Of a stretch of DNA of 35,666 nucleotides, positions 7,268 through 15,341 are shown one piece after another (position 1 is the stretch's first letter; each line of letters opens with the position of its first letter). The position numbers were made by a program, and so were the translations under genes. The notes under the pieces were generated by a model, which saw only the letters and a program-made list of their open reading frames with translations, was not told the origin of the DNA and searched no databases. The DNA lies in NCBI GenBank assembly GCA_002919195.1, contig PKEU01000141.1:1-35666 (forward strand), given 5' to 3'. The stretch comes from a bacterium (GTDB lineage: Bacteria > Bacillota > Limnochordia > DTU080 > RSA5).

Positions 7268-8158
7268 ATGAACCTCATACAGAAATTCTTCAGTCACAAA
7301 ACAAGACGGCGAGCGGCACCGTACCTCTTCCTGCTTCCCTTTATCGTCCTCTTTACAACCTTCTGGGCCGGACCAATCATAAGCTCGATGTACCTGAGCC
7401 TGACAAGGTGGAATGGCCTGCGCCCGCCGCAGTTCATCGGCTTTGAAAACTATGCTCGGCTGTTTTCAGATCCCGTCTTCCAAAAGGCCTTACAAAACAC
7501 ATTGATCGGCGCCGTGGTCTACGACGTGCTGCTGGTGCTTATGGCGCTGGCCTTGGCCTTGGTGCTTCACCTTCCCTTTCTCCGGTGGAAGAGCTTTTTC
7601 CGCGGTGTTTCGATCCTTCCGGTGACCATGTCGTTGGCCGTCGTCGCTTTTGTCTTCCAGCTAATCTACTCCGCGCAAGGAGGCCTGCTTAACCAGCTCT
7701 TGGGGCTGGTCGGCGCGCCTCCTCGAAACTGGCTGGGAGATCCCAATATCGCGCTGGGTTCGATCATCGGCTTGAGGCTCTGGCGCGCCGTGGGATATTA
7801 CGCAATCATTTTGCTCGCCGGCCTGCAAAACATTCCCGAAGAGCTGAGCGAAGCTGCCTGGATCGACGGGGCCAACTGGTTTCAAACCACCTGGCATGTG
7901 ACGATTCCCTTGCTGCGTCCGGTGCTGGCTTTTGTCATCGTTACCTCGACGATCTGGGCCCTCCAGTTGTTTGATGAGCCATGGCTGTTGACCCAAGGAG
8001 GACCGCTTGACGCTACCAAGACGGTCGTGATCTACCTTTATCAAAACTCGTTCCGATTTCTCACCTTGGGGTATGGCGCAGCCATCTCGTACATCCTGAC
8101 GCTCGTGATCATTGCGATTTCCGTCATCCAGCTGCGGCTGACCATGACTCGGGATTAG
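7268..8158 (+). CDS. Sugar ABC transporter permease, UgpA/MalF-like
   Basis: Inner-membrane subunit of about 296 residues with six predicted helices. The EAA loop reads EAAWIDGANWFQTTWHVTIP. The N-terminal AAPYLFLLPFIVLFTTFWAGPIISSMYLSLTRWNG is the classic opening of UgpA-type permeases. I choose ATG 7268 because AAGGGGGG lies 8 bases before it; the in-frame GTG at 7259 overlaps that ribosome site. It forms the transport channel with the permease at 8169-8987 and receives substrate from the binding protein at 5949-7190. The ATPase is not encoded in the window. Confidence 0.93.
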   Translation: MNLIQKFFSHKTRRRAAPYLFLLPFIVLFTTFWAGPIISSMYLSLTRWNGLRPPQFIGFENYARLFSDPVFQKALQNTLIGAVVYDVLLVLMALALALVLHLPFLRWKSFFRGVSILPVTMSLAVVAFVFQLIYSAQGGLLNQLLGLVGAPPRNWLGDPNIALGSIIGLRLWRAVGYYAIILLAGLQNIPEELSEAAWIDGANWFQTTWHVTIPLLRPVLAFVIVTSTIWALQLFDEPWLLTQGGPLDATKTVVIYLYQNSFRFLTLGYGAAISYILTLVIIAISVIQLRLTMTRD

Positions 8159-8168
8159 GTGATTGGGT

Positions 8169-8987
8169 ATGAGACACGCACACCGCGTTTTCATCTACAT
8201 CGGTCTTGCCATCATGTGCGTCGTAAGCCTCCTTCCTATTTACTGGATGGTTGTTTCATCGATTCGCCCCGAAGCAGAGATCTTTTCGAGCACCTTTCGC
8301 CCCATTCCGTCGACGGTCACGCTCGAACATTACGTCAAGCTGATCCAGCGGACCAACTTCCGCTATTGGCTCTGGAACAGTGTCTTCACGACGGTCGCGA
8401 GCACGGCCCTTGCACTGCTCGTCAGCACGATGGCAGGATTCGCGTTCAGCCGTTACCGGTTCGTGGGAAAGAACGTGCTGTTTTTGATCGTCCTGGCGTC
8501 GGTCTCAATCCCCGAGTTTGTGACGATCGTCCCTGTCTTTGGCATGATGTCGCGCATGGGGCTCGTCGACACCTACGCCTCGCTGATCCTTCCCTTCGGG
8601 GCCAACGCTCTTGGGATCTTCCTCATGCGCCAGTACATGGAAGGAATTCCTGAGGAAGTCTTCGAAAGTGGCAGGATTGACGGCTGCAGCGAGTGGCGGC
8701 TTTACTGGAACATCATGCTGCCCGTGATTAAACCCGCGGTCGGGGCGACAGGGATCTTCATCTTCCTGGGCTCTTGGAACCGATACATGTGGCCGCTGGT
8801 CATGACCCGTTCGGATACCATGTTCGTCCTCCCCGTGGGGCTCGCGACGCTCAAATCTGACTTCATCGTCCAGTATGGACAGCTCATGGCTGGAGCCACG
8901 CTCTCGGTGGTCCCGATTATGCTCGCCTTCCTCTTTTTCCAAAAGCAGTTTGTCCAGGGTCTGACCGCAGGCGCGGTCAAAGGATAG
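8169..8987 (+). CDS. Sugar ABC transporter permease, UgpE/MalG-like
   Basis: Second membrane subunit, 272 residues, six predicted helices. The start is ATG 8169, 7 bases after AGGTG that overlaps the upstream stop region; an in-frame TTG at 8163 is less likely. SLLPIYWMVVSSIRPEAEIF at the N-terminus, the EAA loop ESGRIDGCSEWRLYWNIMLP and the C-terminal FVQGLTAGAVKG are standard for MalG/UgpE-type subunits. The gap to the preceding permease is only 10 bases. A LacI-family gene follows 13 bases downstream, so transport and control are in one transcript. Confidence 0.94.
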   Translation: MRHAHRVFIYIGLAIMCVVSLLPIYWMVVSSIRPEAEIFSSTFRPIPSTVTLEHYVKLIQRTNFRYWLWNSVFTTVASTALALLVSTMAGFAFSRYRFVGKNVLFLIVLASVSIPEFVTIVPVFGMMSRMGLVDTYASLILPFGANALGIFLMRQYMEGIPEEVFESGRIDGCSEWRLYWNIMLPVIKPAVGATGIFIFLGSWNRYMWPLVMTRSDTMFVLPVGLATLKSDFIVQYGQLMAGATLSVVPIMLAFLFFQKQFVQGLTAGAVKG

Positions 8988-9000
8988 GAGTTGGGCACAC

Positions 9001-9975
9001 GTGGCAACGATCAAAGATGTGGCCGAGGCTGCGGGTGTCTCCCGCGCCACGGTATCGAGAGTCCTCAACGGACACCCGTGGGTGAGCGAAAAAACCAGGC
9101 AGTTGGTGCTGGAGGCCGTCAAGCGAACGAACTACCACCCCAACAACCTCGCCCGCTCTTTGCGTCTCAAGACGCCTCGATCCATCGGGGTCCTCGTCAG
9201 CAATCCCTACGGCTCGGCCTATGAGGACGTCTTCTTCGTGCGCGTGGCGCTGGGAATCGGGCGAGAGGCAGAGACTCGGGGCTATACGATGACCTTTGCC
9301 ACCCTTTCCTCTCCTGAAGATGCCCCCGAGATGGTGCAAGCCAAAACGGTGGGTGGGCTGGTCTTGGCAGGCATCACCAATAACGACTCGCCGCCTCAAT
9401 TCGTCAGCAAGACATTTCCCACGGTGATCATTGGAAAACATTACCCCAAGTTGCAACGGCCCCGTGTACTGGTTGACAACAAGACCGCGTTGAAGCGCGC
9501 CACAAGATACCTGATTCAGACCGGACACGAACGCATCGCGATCGTCATCGGTCCCCGCCGGCTTTACGCCTTCGCGGATCGTCTGGCCGGGTACCGAGAG
9601 GCCCTGCTTGAAGCTGGATATCCGTACTCCGAAGACCTCGTTGTCGAATTGCCGCGCTTTACCGTTCACACCGGGTTTGAAGCGTATCGCATTTTGCTTG
9701 CCATGCCGCAAAAGCCGACAGCGGCGTTAATTTGCGATTCGGCAATGAGCAGCGGCGCTCTTCAAGCCCGGGCGCTCTTTCCCAGCGGCTTAGAGCTGGT
9801 AACGTACGGAGATCCCGAAACGCTGGGAATCGCCGCGCCGTTGGCCGTGACGACCCTGCGGCTGAGCGCCAACGAAATTGGGGCCGCCGCGGCGCGGCTG
9901 CTCATCGACGCGATCGAGGGGCAAGACCCGCCGAAAGAGGTTTCGATCGTGCCCGAGATTCACGTCGTGTCGTAG
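9001..9975 (+). CDS. LacI-family transcriptional regulator
   Basis: 324 residues. The DNA-binding helix-turn-helix and hinge helix occupy about residues 1-55: TIKDVAEAAGVSRATVSRVL, then NNLARSLR at the hinge. The rest is a periplasmic-binding-protein-like sensor domain, with SIGVLVSNPYGSAYEDVFF opening the first lobe and VTYGDPETLG / LTTLRLSANEIGAAAARLL near the end. The start is GTG 9001 with AGGAG upstream. It closes the rightward SDR-importer operon, so it probably represses its own operon and possibly the divergent importer, releasing DNA when the transported sugar or a derivative binds. Candidate sites are 2426-2439 and 3712-3725. The consensus for this particular protein is not known. 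Confidence 0.95.
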   Translation: MATIKDVAEAAGVSRATVSRVLNGHPWVSEKTRQLVLEAVKRTNYHPNNLARSLRLKTPRSIGVLVSNPYGSAYEDVFFVRVALGIGREAETRGYTMTFATLSSPEDAPEMVQAKTVGGLVLAGITNNDSPPQFVSKTFPTVIIGKHYPKLQRPRVLVDNKTALKRATRYLIQTGHERIAIVIGPRRLYAFADRLAGYREALLEAGYPYSEDLVVELPRFTVHTGFEAYRILLAMPQKPTAALICDSAMSSGALQARALFPSGLELVTYGDPETLGIAAPLAVTTLRLSANEIGAAAARLLIDAIEGQDPPKEVSIVPEIHVVS

Positions 9976-10034
9976 ACACCGAGCGCATCGACCTATGTCC
10001 GGGGCGGCCGCCGGGCACCAATCAAAAGCCAGCG

Positions 10035-11372
10035 TTACCCCCTTGGGCAAAGGCCATCCCGCAGCATCTCCAGGAAAGTCTCCGCTTCGCGAAAGACGCG
10101 CTCAAGCTCATGCAATCCCTTTTGCGGATGCTCTGCCAGCTCGCCGCGGGCGCGCTCGCTCACCAATTCGGCGACCATCAACACCAACTCGATCGCATCC
10201 TCCGGCGAAACACCGGGGCGAATCGGCTCTGTATCGATGCCGTCTAAGAGCAGCCTCCATCCCAGCTCGATCCCTTGGCTCATGTACTTCTCCATGGAGG
10301 CGCGGACGGACGGCGGAGGATCGGCGAAAGCCGACATCACCAGTTGATAATGCACGGGCTCGGCCTGGAAAATCTCGAGCTTTCGCTGCATCCATGTGTA
10401 CATCCGTTGAAAGAGATCGGGTTCGGGCTGGGGAAGCCCGTCGAAAAACCTCTCAGAGATGCGGGTAAAGGAGTCGGCCACCGCAGCCAGGTAAAGATCC
10501 GCCTTGGAGCCGAAATAGTGAAAGATCAGCCCCTTGGCCACGCGGGCCTCTGCGGCGATCGCCTCAGCCGAAGCGCCCTCATAACCTCGCTCGGCAAAGA
10601 GCGCCTGGGCCGTCCGCAAGATCCGCTCTCGCCGGTGGTCGCCCTCGCCGGCCGCAGGGGCTAATCCAGCCGACAGGGCGATAAAGGCTTCCGGCTTCCA
10701 GGCGCGCAGCGGTTGAGGACGGGAGGCAGCCTCCGGCTGGTAGGCTCCCCATTTCAGGATCTCGGTGAAACGGCGGACGCGCTCGCGCACGCCCTTGGCA
10801 TCCAGGATGGAGGCAATCTCCCCCTCATTCTCTCCCGCCTGCTGAACCGCTACAAGAAATCGCTCTTCCAGGGCCTCCGCCACCAGGCTCAAGAGCTCCA
10901 GGGCCGCGGCAAAATCCCAACCGCGCCGGAAAACCTCGATTTGGACGCCTTCTTTAAAGATGGCTCGCAAGTTGTCGTACGCCCTGTCCACGCGACGAGT
11001 GGCTTTGCTCGCCACCAGGCGGCTGCGCCCGCGAAACTGCGCAATAAACCGGGCGAGCACCGGATGAGCCTCAATTGCTCGCGCCCGAAGGACGACAAAC
11101 TCTTCCAGCCGTTGGAAGGGGTCCGCCGGGAGCGCTCCTCGGGGCGGCGCGAAGAGATGCTCGCACGCGTGGTCCAGCGCCGCGTCAAACAGACCTTCCT
11201 TGGATGTGAAATACCGGAAGATCAATCCCTTAGCCACCTGGGCCTTGCGGGCGATCCGGTTGGTGGAGGCGCCTTCACGACCGTGCTCGGCAAACTCCTG
11301 GACGGCCGCCGCCAAGATTAACTGCCGGCGGTCGCCCAACTCGGGCTCAAGATGCACACGGGGAACGTTCAT
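10035..11372 (-). CDS. Double-length TetR-family regulator with two DNA-binding domains
   Basis: About 445 residues, roughly twice a normal TetR protein (about 200). Two complete TetR units lie in tandem. The first helix-turn-helix is at about 17-66 (GASTNRIARKAQVAKGLIFR, YFTSKEGL) and the second at about 249-298 (GASAEAIAAEARVAKGLIFH, YFGSKADL). By direct reading, 28 of 48 residues of these two regions are identical, so an internal duplication is likely. Each is followed by its own helical ligand-binding-type domain; the halves are joined by a Pro/Ala-rich linker around 210-245. The start is ATG 11372 with GGAGG 9 bases upstream; the frame stays open to 11432 but that start has no ribosome site. 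It lies 81 bases after the beta-barrel-like gene and probably belongs to the same operon, making it the likely controller of the promoter at 16676-16704. Ligand unknown. Confidence 0.92.
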   Translation of the reverse strand: MNVPRVHLEPELGDRRQLILAAAVQEFAEHGREGASTNRIARKAQVAKGLIFRYFTSKEGLFDAALDHACEHLFAPPRGALPADPFQRLEEFVVLRARAIEAHPVLARFIAQFRGRSRLVASKATRRVDRAYDNLRAIFKEGVQIEVFRRGWDFAAALELLSLVAEALEERFLVAVQQAGENEGEIASILDAKGVRERVRRFTEILKWGAYQPEAASRPQPLRAWKPEAFIALSAGLAPAAGEGDHRRERILRTAQALFAERGYEGASAEAIAAEARVAKGLIFHYFGSKADLYLAAVADSFTRISERFFDGLPQPEPDLFQRMYTWMQRKLEIFQAEPVHYQLVMSAFADPPPSVRASMEKYMSQGIELGWRLLLDGIDTEPIRPGVSPEDAIELVLMVAELVSERARGELAEHPQKGLHELERVFREAETFLEMLRDGLCPRG

Positions 11373-11394
11373 CGCCTCGCGCCTCCAAGAGTCC

Positions 11395-11409
11395 GCTCGA
11401 AAAACGAGC
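11395..11409 (-). repeat. Small perfect hairpin in the leader of the tandem TetR gene
   Basis: On the minus strand GCTCG, five T, CGAGC form a perfect 5-bp stem 23 bases before the TetR start. There is no U-tract after it, so it is not an intrinsic terminator. It might limit translation or be incidental. Confidence 0.3.
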
Positions 11410-11453
11410 GTCATCCAGACTATGTACTCCACAAATACTCTACACCAAGACAG

Positions 11454-12593
11454 TCAAAAGAAATAGCGAAGACCGAGAGAAGCCGAAAAGACCGCAGGAT
11501 AGGAAACAGGCGCAACGCGATGGGCCGCAAACTCAAGGGCGCTCACACCGGGCATTAATTCGCGACTGATGACGATGCCCCATCGATAGGGCCGCAAGCT
11601 ACCCGCGGCTCTTGGCTCGCCTCCAGAGCCGTCATGGCCGCCGACCTCCGCCTTCCCGCCGCCCAGGCCGGCCGACGCGTCCGCGACGATGGTGAGCCCG
11701 GGTAAAGGCGCATGCGCTAGCTGAACGGCGACCAGCGGCCTGGGGGCTTGGCGTGAGGTGGCGCTTCCGCTGGCGGGATTAAAAGGGGCCCTGGCAACTT
11801 CTGCGGTCCACAAGAGGTCACCGACGTATCCCGTAGCGCCCACGCTGAAGCGGATCCCCGCCTCTCCCGCAACGCGCCACCCTTCGCCGTAGACGACGGT
11901 CGACCCGGCGAGCCCGCTCCAGCCGGCGCCGGCGACAAGGCCGCTTTCACTCCGCAGAAGATGCCCCGTAAGCTCCCAACCCAAAGCCGCCCGGCGCCAC
12001 CCGACGACCGGCGTCCAAGCCTCACCGTCCCAGGCACCCACGAGTTGCAACCGCCCCGCCTTCAGGTAGACGTCGGCGCGGATGCCGTCGGCGCCGGGCC
12101 GGCGCCCAGCCTCGTCGGGCGGCGTCAATGTGTAAGGCAGCGTGAGCCGTGCCGTCTCGAGCGGGAGACCAAAGCGGCCCACGTAAAGGTCCACCGCCGG
12201 AAAACGAAAACCGGCCAGCCCCCGCGTCCACACAACTGAGGCCTCGGTCTTTCCGCCCGCCTTCGTCAGGTCCAGGACCCACCGCGGCTCGGCTGTCGCT
12301 TCCGCCCACCACTCTGGAAAAGCGGCCACCGGTCCCTTCGGGTCCATCCGCGCCTCCACGCGGCTCTCCAGGACTCCCAGCAACTGCGGCGCGCCGGCGT
12401 CCACGTGGTGATGCACCACAAACCCGCCGATCTCGCCCCGCACGTCCGCTTGCAAATCCGTGGAGACATCCATCGCCGGCGCTCCCATCGCACGAGCCAA
12501 GCCCCAACCGGAGGGGGCCAGGGCCAAAGCCGACAGGACGCCCAAGCTGGCCCAAATCACTCGCAGGATGACCGCACAACCCCCGCGGCTCAC
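11454..12593 (-). CDS. Predicted outer-membrane beta-barrel-like protein of the Lol-like cassette
   Basis: 379 residues. The N-terminus (MSRGGCAVILRVIWASLGVL to GLARAMGA) is a signal peptide. The mature part is rich in alternating polar/hydrophobic strands with Gly and aromatic residues, such as GIRADVYLKAGRLQLVGAWD and AALGWELTGHLLRSESGLVA. The protein ends VFSASLGLRYFF: a C-terminal strand closing with Phe is the classic recognition signal of outer-membrane barrels assembled by BamA. Start is GTG 12593, overlapping the ATPase stop in GTGA, which implies translational coupling. I recognise no named family. Alternative readings are a secreted beta-rich protein or a surface protein. If it is a barrel, the organism has an outer membrane and this gene may provide the outer end of the cassette. 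Confidence 0.75.
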   Translation of the reverse strand: MSRGGCAVILRVIWASLGVLSALALAPSGWGLARAMGAPAMDVSTDLQADVRGEIGGFVVHHHVDAGAPQLLGVLESRVEARMDPKGPVAAFPEWWAEATAEPRWVLDLTKAGGKTEASVVWTRGLAGFRFPAVDLYVGRFGLPLETARLTLPYTLTPPDEAGRRPGADGIRADVYLKAGRLQLVGAWDGEAWTPVVGWRRAALGWELTGHLLRSESGLVAGAGWSGLAGSTVVYGEGWRVAGEAGIRFSVGATGYVGDLLWTAEVARAPFNPASGSATSRQAPRPLVAVQLAHAPLPGLTIVADASAGLGGGKAEVGGHDGSGGEPRAAGSLRPYRWGIVISRELMPGVSALEFAAHRVAPVSYPAVFSASLGLRYFF

Positions 12594-13285
12594 GCGGCGT
12601 TCACCCTTTCATCGGAGACGACGCGACCGTCTTCGAGGCGGACGATGCGGGTGACGTGCTCGAGCAGCCGGGGATCGTGCGTGGAAAAGAGAAACGTCAT
12701 GCCCCGCTCGACGTTGAGCCGTTTCATCAACTCGATGAGGGAGAGGCCCGATTGGGAGTCCAAATTGGCCGTCGGTTCGTCCGCCAGGATCACCTGGGGT
12801 TCGGCGGCCAAAGCCCGTGCGACGGCGACCCGCTGCTGCTGGCCTCCCGAGAGCTGGTTGGGCCTTCGATGGGCGAGATCGGCGATCCCCAGCGCCTCCA
12901 GGGCTTGCATCGCTTTCTCTTCGCGGACCTTTTTCGGCACGCCGCGCAGCTCCAACACAAACGCTGCATTCTCCAGCGCGCTCAAGACCGGGATGAGATT
13001 GTACGCCTGAAAGACGAAGCCGATTTCCTGCAAACGCAATCGCGCCGATGAGACCGGATCCAATTGGTCCGTGCGCCGCTCGCCCAAGTAGGTCTCGCCT
13101 GACGACGGCTTGTCGAGGCAGCCTAGGATGTGCAGCAGCGTGCTTTTCCCCGAACCGCTGGGACCGACGATCGCGGTAAACTCCCCCGGCAAAACCTCCA
13201 GGTCGACACCCCGCAAAGCCGGAGTGGAGACGCCATCGCTCCCATACACCTTCGTCAAGCCCACGGCGCGCAAAATCGGTTTCAT
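12590..13285 (-). CDS. ABC transporter ATP-binding protein, LolD/MacB type
   Basis: 231 residues, a typical stand-alone LolD/FtsE-type ATPase. Walker A GPSGSGKST is at 41-49, the ABC signature LSGGQQQR at 145-152, Walker B VILADEPTANLD with catalytic Glu at 170, and the switch His in FSTHD. The Q-loop is in VFQAYNLIPVLSALENAAF, typical of the LolD/MacB branch. I choose ATG 13285 because GAGGAGGG lies 8 bases upstream; an in-frame extension to 13357 would overlap the preceding gene. It sits 20 bases after one FtsX permease and overlaps the beta-barrel-like gene by 4 bases. It should power the two FtsX-type permeases at the cytoplasmic face, by the mechanotransmission known for LolCDE and MacB. 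Confidence 0.95.
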   Translation of the reverse strand: MKPILRAVGLTKVYGSDGVSTPALRGVDLEVLPGEFTAIVGPSGSGKSTLLHILGCLDKPSSGETYLGERRTDQLDPVSSARLRLQEIGFVFQAYNLIPVLSALENAAFVLELRGVPKKVREEKAMQALEALGIADLAHRRPNQLSGGQQQRVAVARALAAEPQVILADEPTANLDSQSGLSLIELMKRLNVERGMTFLFSTHDPRLLEHVTRIVRLEDGRVVSDERVNAA

Positions 13286-13305
13286 GAGGCTCGCCCTCCT
13301 CTTAC

Positions 13306-14532
13306 CTAGGCTACGTGACGCATCGCTTCCACCGGCTGCAACCGGCCCGCCACCCACGCGGGCCAGAGGGCAGCCAGCAGAGCCGTGGCGATGGTAAAGG
13401 CCATCGTGATCGCCACTTGCTGCAACGTGACCGACGGATACAGCACCGCCGGAAGGCCAAACTCGGCCAGAGCCTCATCCAGACCTGGAAAGGCAACCCC
13501 CCGGCTCATCCATGCGATACAAACTCCGCTCACCGCAAGACCTACGGCGCTGCCTGCGAGCACCAGCACCAGGCTTTCGGCAAAGATCATGCGCATCACC
13601 CGCCACCGGTCGGCGCCGACGGCGATCATCACGCCAAACTCTCGGATCCGCTCCACAAGGCCCAGGTAAATCGTGTTGACGACCAACAGCCCGGCGAGGA
13701 CAAAGATAAAAAAGGAAAAGACGACCATCGCCGGGTCCATCAGATCCAAAATGGCGGCCAAATCGGGCGACGCTTCACGCCACGTCTCCACCGAAACGCC
13801 CGCGCCCAGCACGCTCGTAAGACGCTCCTTGACGCGATGGATCTCCTCTTCCCGGGGCACCCCGCGCCCCGCCCCAAGATGCACCTCAAAACGAGTGACC
13901 GCCCCCGGCGCGGCCAGCTCCTGGGCGCCTTCCAGCGAGAGGTAAGCGACCTTGCCCTCGTAGGACGCTTGCGGAAACTTCAAGATGCCGACCAGCACGT
14001 AGGCCGAGGCGCCCCACCCCTCGGTGCCCGGCGCAAAGACGTACACAGGATCTCCAATGTCAAGATGAAGGGTCCGGGCCAGCGCCTCTCCCAGGGCGAT
14101 CTCGTCCAGGCTGCCGGGACTTGGCAGGCGGCCGGCTGCCAAATACTCTAGTTCAAAGCGCTCCCGGAGCGTCGGGTCTTGCTTCAAACCGATCACGAGC
14201 ACTCCCCGGGAACGGGTCTCGCCGCTCACGAGCGCGGGCACCTCGAGCACGCGCGCCATCCGGACGCCCGGCAGCTCCTCCAAGAGCGCAGCCTCAAGCT
14301 CTGCCGCCCCACGAAGGAGGCTCGCGTCAAAGTCCTGCGCGTCTTTCGCCCGGGCGCTCTTGACCTGCAGGTGCCCAAAGTCGTTGGTGAGCACCTCCAT
14401 CATTCCGGTCTTGGTGGCCTGCGTGAAGGAGAAAAAGACCAACGTGAAGATGACGACCACCGCCACCGCGCCCGCGGTGACGATGCTCCGGGCTTTATGA
14501 CGCCAGACGTTGCGCCAGGCTAGAGCCCACAC
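13306..14532 (-). CDS. FtsX/MacB-family ABC permease (LolC/LolE-like)
   Basis: 408 residues with the 1+3 helix layout of FtsX/MacB-type permeases. There is a first helix after AWRNVWRHKARSIVTAGAVA, a large extracytoplasmic domain of about 220 residues (with IALGEALARTLHLDIGDPVY, a MacB periplasmic-core phrase), then three helices beginning MVVFSFFIFVLAGLLVVNT. The motif IREFGVMIAVGADRWRVMRM is the hallmark of the FtsX domain. The GTG at 14532 immediately follows the TGA of the LolA-like gene, with GAGGGTG 7 bases upstream, so translation is coupled. It probably forms a heterodimer with the permease at 15342-16592, as LolC does with LolE. Cargo is unknown. Confidence 0.92.
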   Translation of the reverse strand: MWALAWRNVWRHKARSIVTAGAVAVVVIFTLVFFSFTQATKTGMMEVLTNDFGHLQVKSARAKDAQDFDASLLRGAAELEAALLEELPGVRMARVLEVPALVSGETRSRGVLVIGLKQDPTLRERFELEYLAAGRLPSPGSLDEIALGEALARTLHLDIGDPVYVFAPGTEGWGASAYVLVGILKFPQASYEGKVAYLSLEGAQELAAPGAVTRFEVHLGAGRGVPREEEIHRVKERLTSVLGAGVSVETWREASPDLAAILDLMDPAMVVFSFFIFVLAGLLVVNTIYLGLVERIREFGVMIAVGADRWRVMRMIFAESLVLVLAGSAVGLAVSGVCIAWMSRGVAFPGLDEALAEFGLPAVLYPSVTLQQVAITMAFTIATALLAALWPAWVAGRLQPVEAMRHVA

Positions 14533-15306
14533 TCACCGGCACCCTCTTTCCAAGGCCTGGAGCGTAAAGCAGCTGTCGGGGATGGCGATGCCAAACGCCA
14601 CGTCGGAAAGGCGGGCAACCGTCCGGTAACCCTGCCGGACCTTGTCTTCGACCACCATGACGAGGGGAATCCGCTTGCTCCCTACCTCGAGGTAATCGGA
14701 CAGCGCGAGTCGCTTGACGACCTGTCCCCGCTGGTCGTAGTAGTCAACCCATTGGGGCGCCAAGGTGCGAGCTTCCACGCCAATGACAACCTTGCCGTAC
14801 GGAGTCGGCGCTCCCGGCTTGGGAGTGAGCTCCAGCTCGAGGACCGTACCGTCCGAAGGCTTCAGGGCTGGCTCGTAATCCCTCTCTAAATCGCGGCCCA
14901 CGATATCGTTGTAGCTCACGTCCGACCCCAGAAAGGCGTCGCTGCGGCCACTGGGCGGCAGCCTCAGCGAGCGGCCGAGTCGCGGGTTGTACACCCAGAG
15001 ATCGTCGCCGTCCATGAGAAACGCCTGGCCCGCATCGCGAGCGGGCGCGACCACCCGGATGAGCCCCCGCTCCTCCCCGTCGCTGATCACGTCCATGACG
15101 TACTCGACGCTTCGTCCGGGCCGCTCTACGGCGAAGGTGTAAGTCCCCTGCCTCGTGCCTCCCCGCAGGTTGTCGATCACGGCCTCCAAGATCGCCTCTG
15201 CTTCCGCATCACCTGCTCCTTGGATCGCGGGCGAAAAAACAGCGCCCGCGCCCAGAATCATGGCGACGACCCAACCCACGACAGTCCAACGGCGCTTTTG
15301 GGACAT
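14533..15306 (-). CDS. LolA-like outer-membrane lipoprotein-sorting family protein
   Basis: About 257 residues. A signal peptide (KRRWTVVGWVVAMILGAG to QGAGDA) is followed by a beta-rich domain of the LolA-like COG2834/PF17131 type. The diagnostic stretch is DDLWVYNPRLGRSLRLPPSG then FLGSDVSYNDIVGRD, with GKVVIGVEARTLAPQWVDYYD and KRIPLVMVVEDK later. No lipobox Cys is seen, so it should be soluble outside the membrane. I prefer ATG 15306, spaced about 10 bases from AAAGG; ATG 15315 is possible but abuts the GGG. In diderms LolA carries lipoproteins across the periplasm, and relatives of this subgroup may carry other lipids. Its place between two FtsX permease genes makes it the likely extracytoplasmic carrier or acceptor of this ABC system. 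Confidence 0.88.
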   Translation of the reverse strand: MSQKRRWTVVGWVVAMILGAGAVFSPAIQGAGDAEAEAILEAVIDNLRGGTRQGTYTFAVERPGRSVEYVMDVISDGEERGLIRVVAPARDAGQAFLMDGDDLWVYNPRLGRSLRLPPSGRSDAFLGSDVSYNDIVGRDLERDYEPALKPSDGTVLELELTPKPGAPTPYGKVVIGVEARTLAPQWVDYYDQRGQVVKRLALSDYLEVGSKRIPLVMVVEDKVRQGYRTVARLSDVAFGIAIPDSCFTLQALERGCR

Positions 15307-15341
15307 GGCCCTCATCCCTTTCCCATGGTGCTAAGACTTCG

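Noticed and set aside
10000-10034. GC-rich palindromic stretch GGCGGCCGCC between the LacI and TetR genes considered as a terminator
   Set aside because: No stable stem with a proper loop and no T-tract; only a self-complementary core.
12290-12430. Fragments resembling the GTGGT half-sites of the cassette operators within the barrel-like gene
   Set aside because: They are scattered, imperfect and in coding sequence; not arranged as full palindromes.
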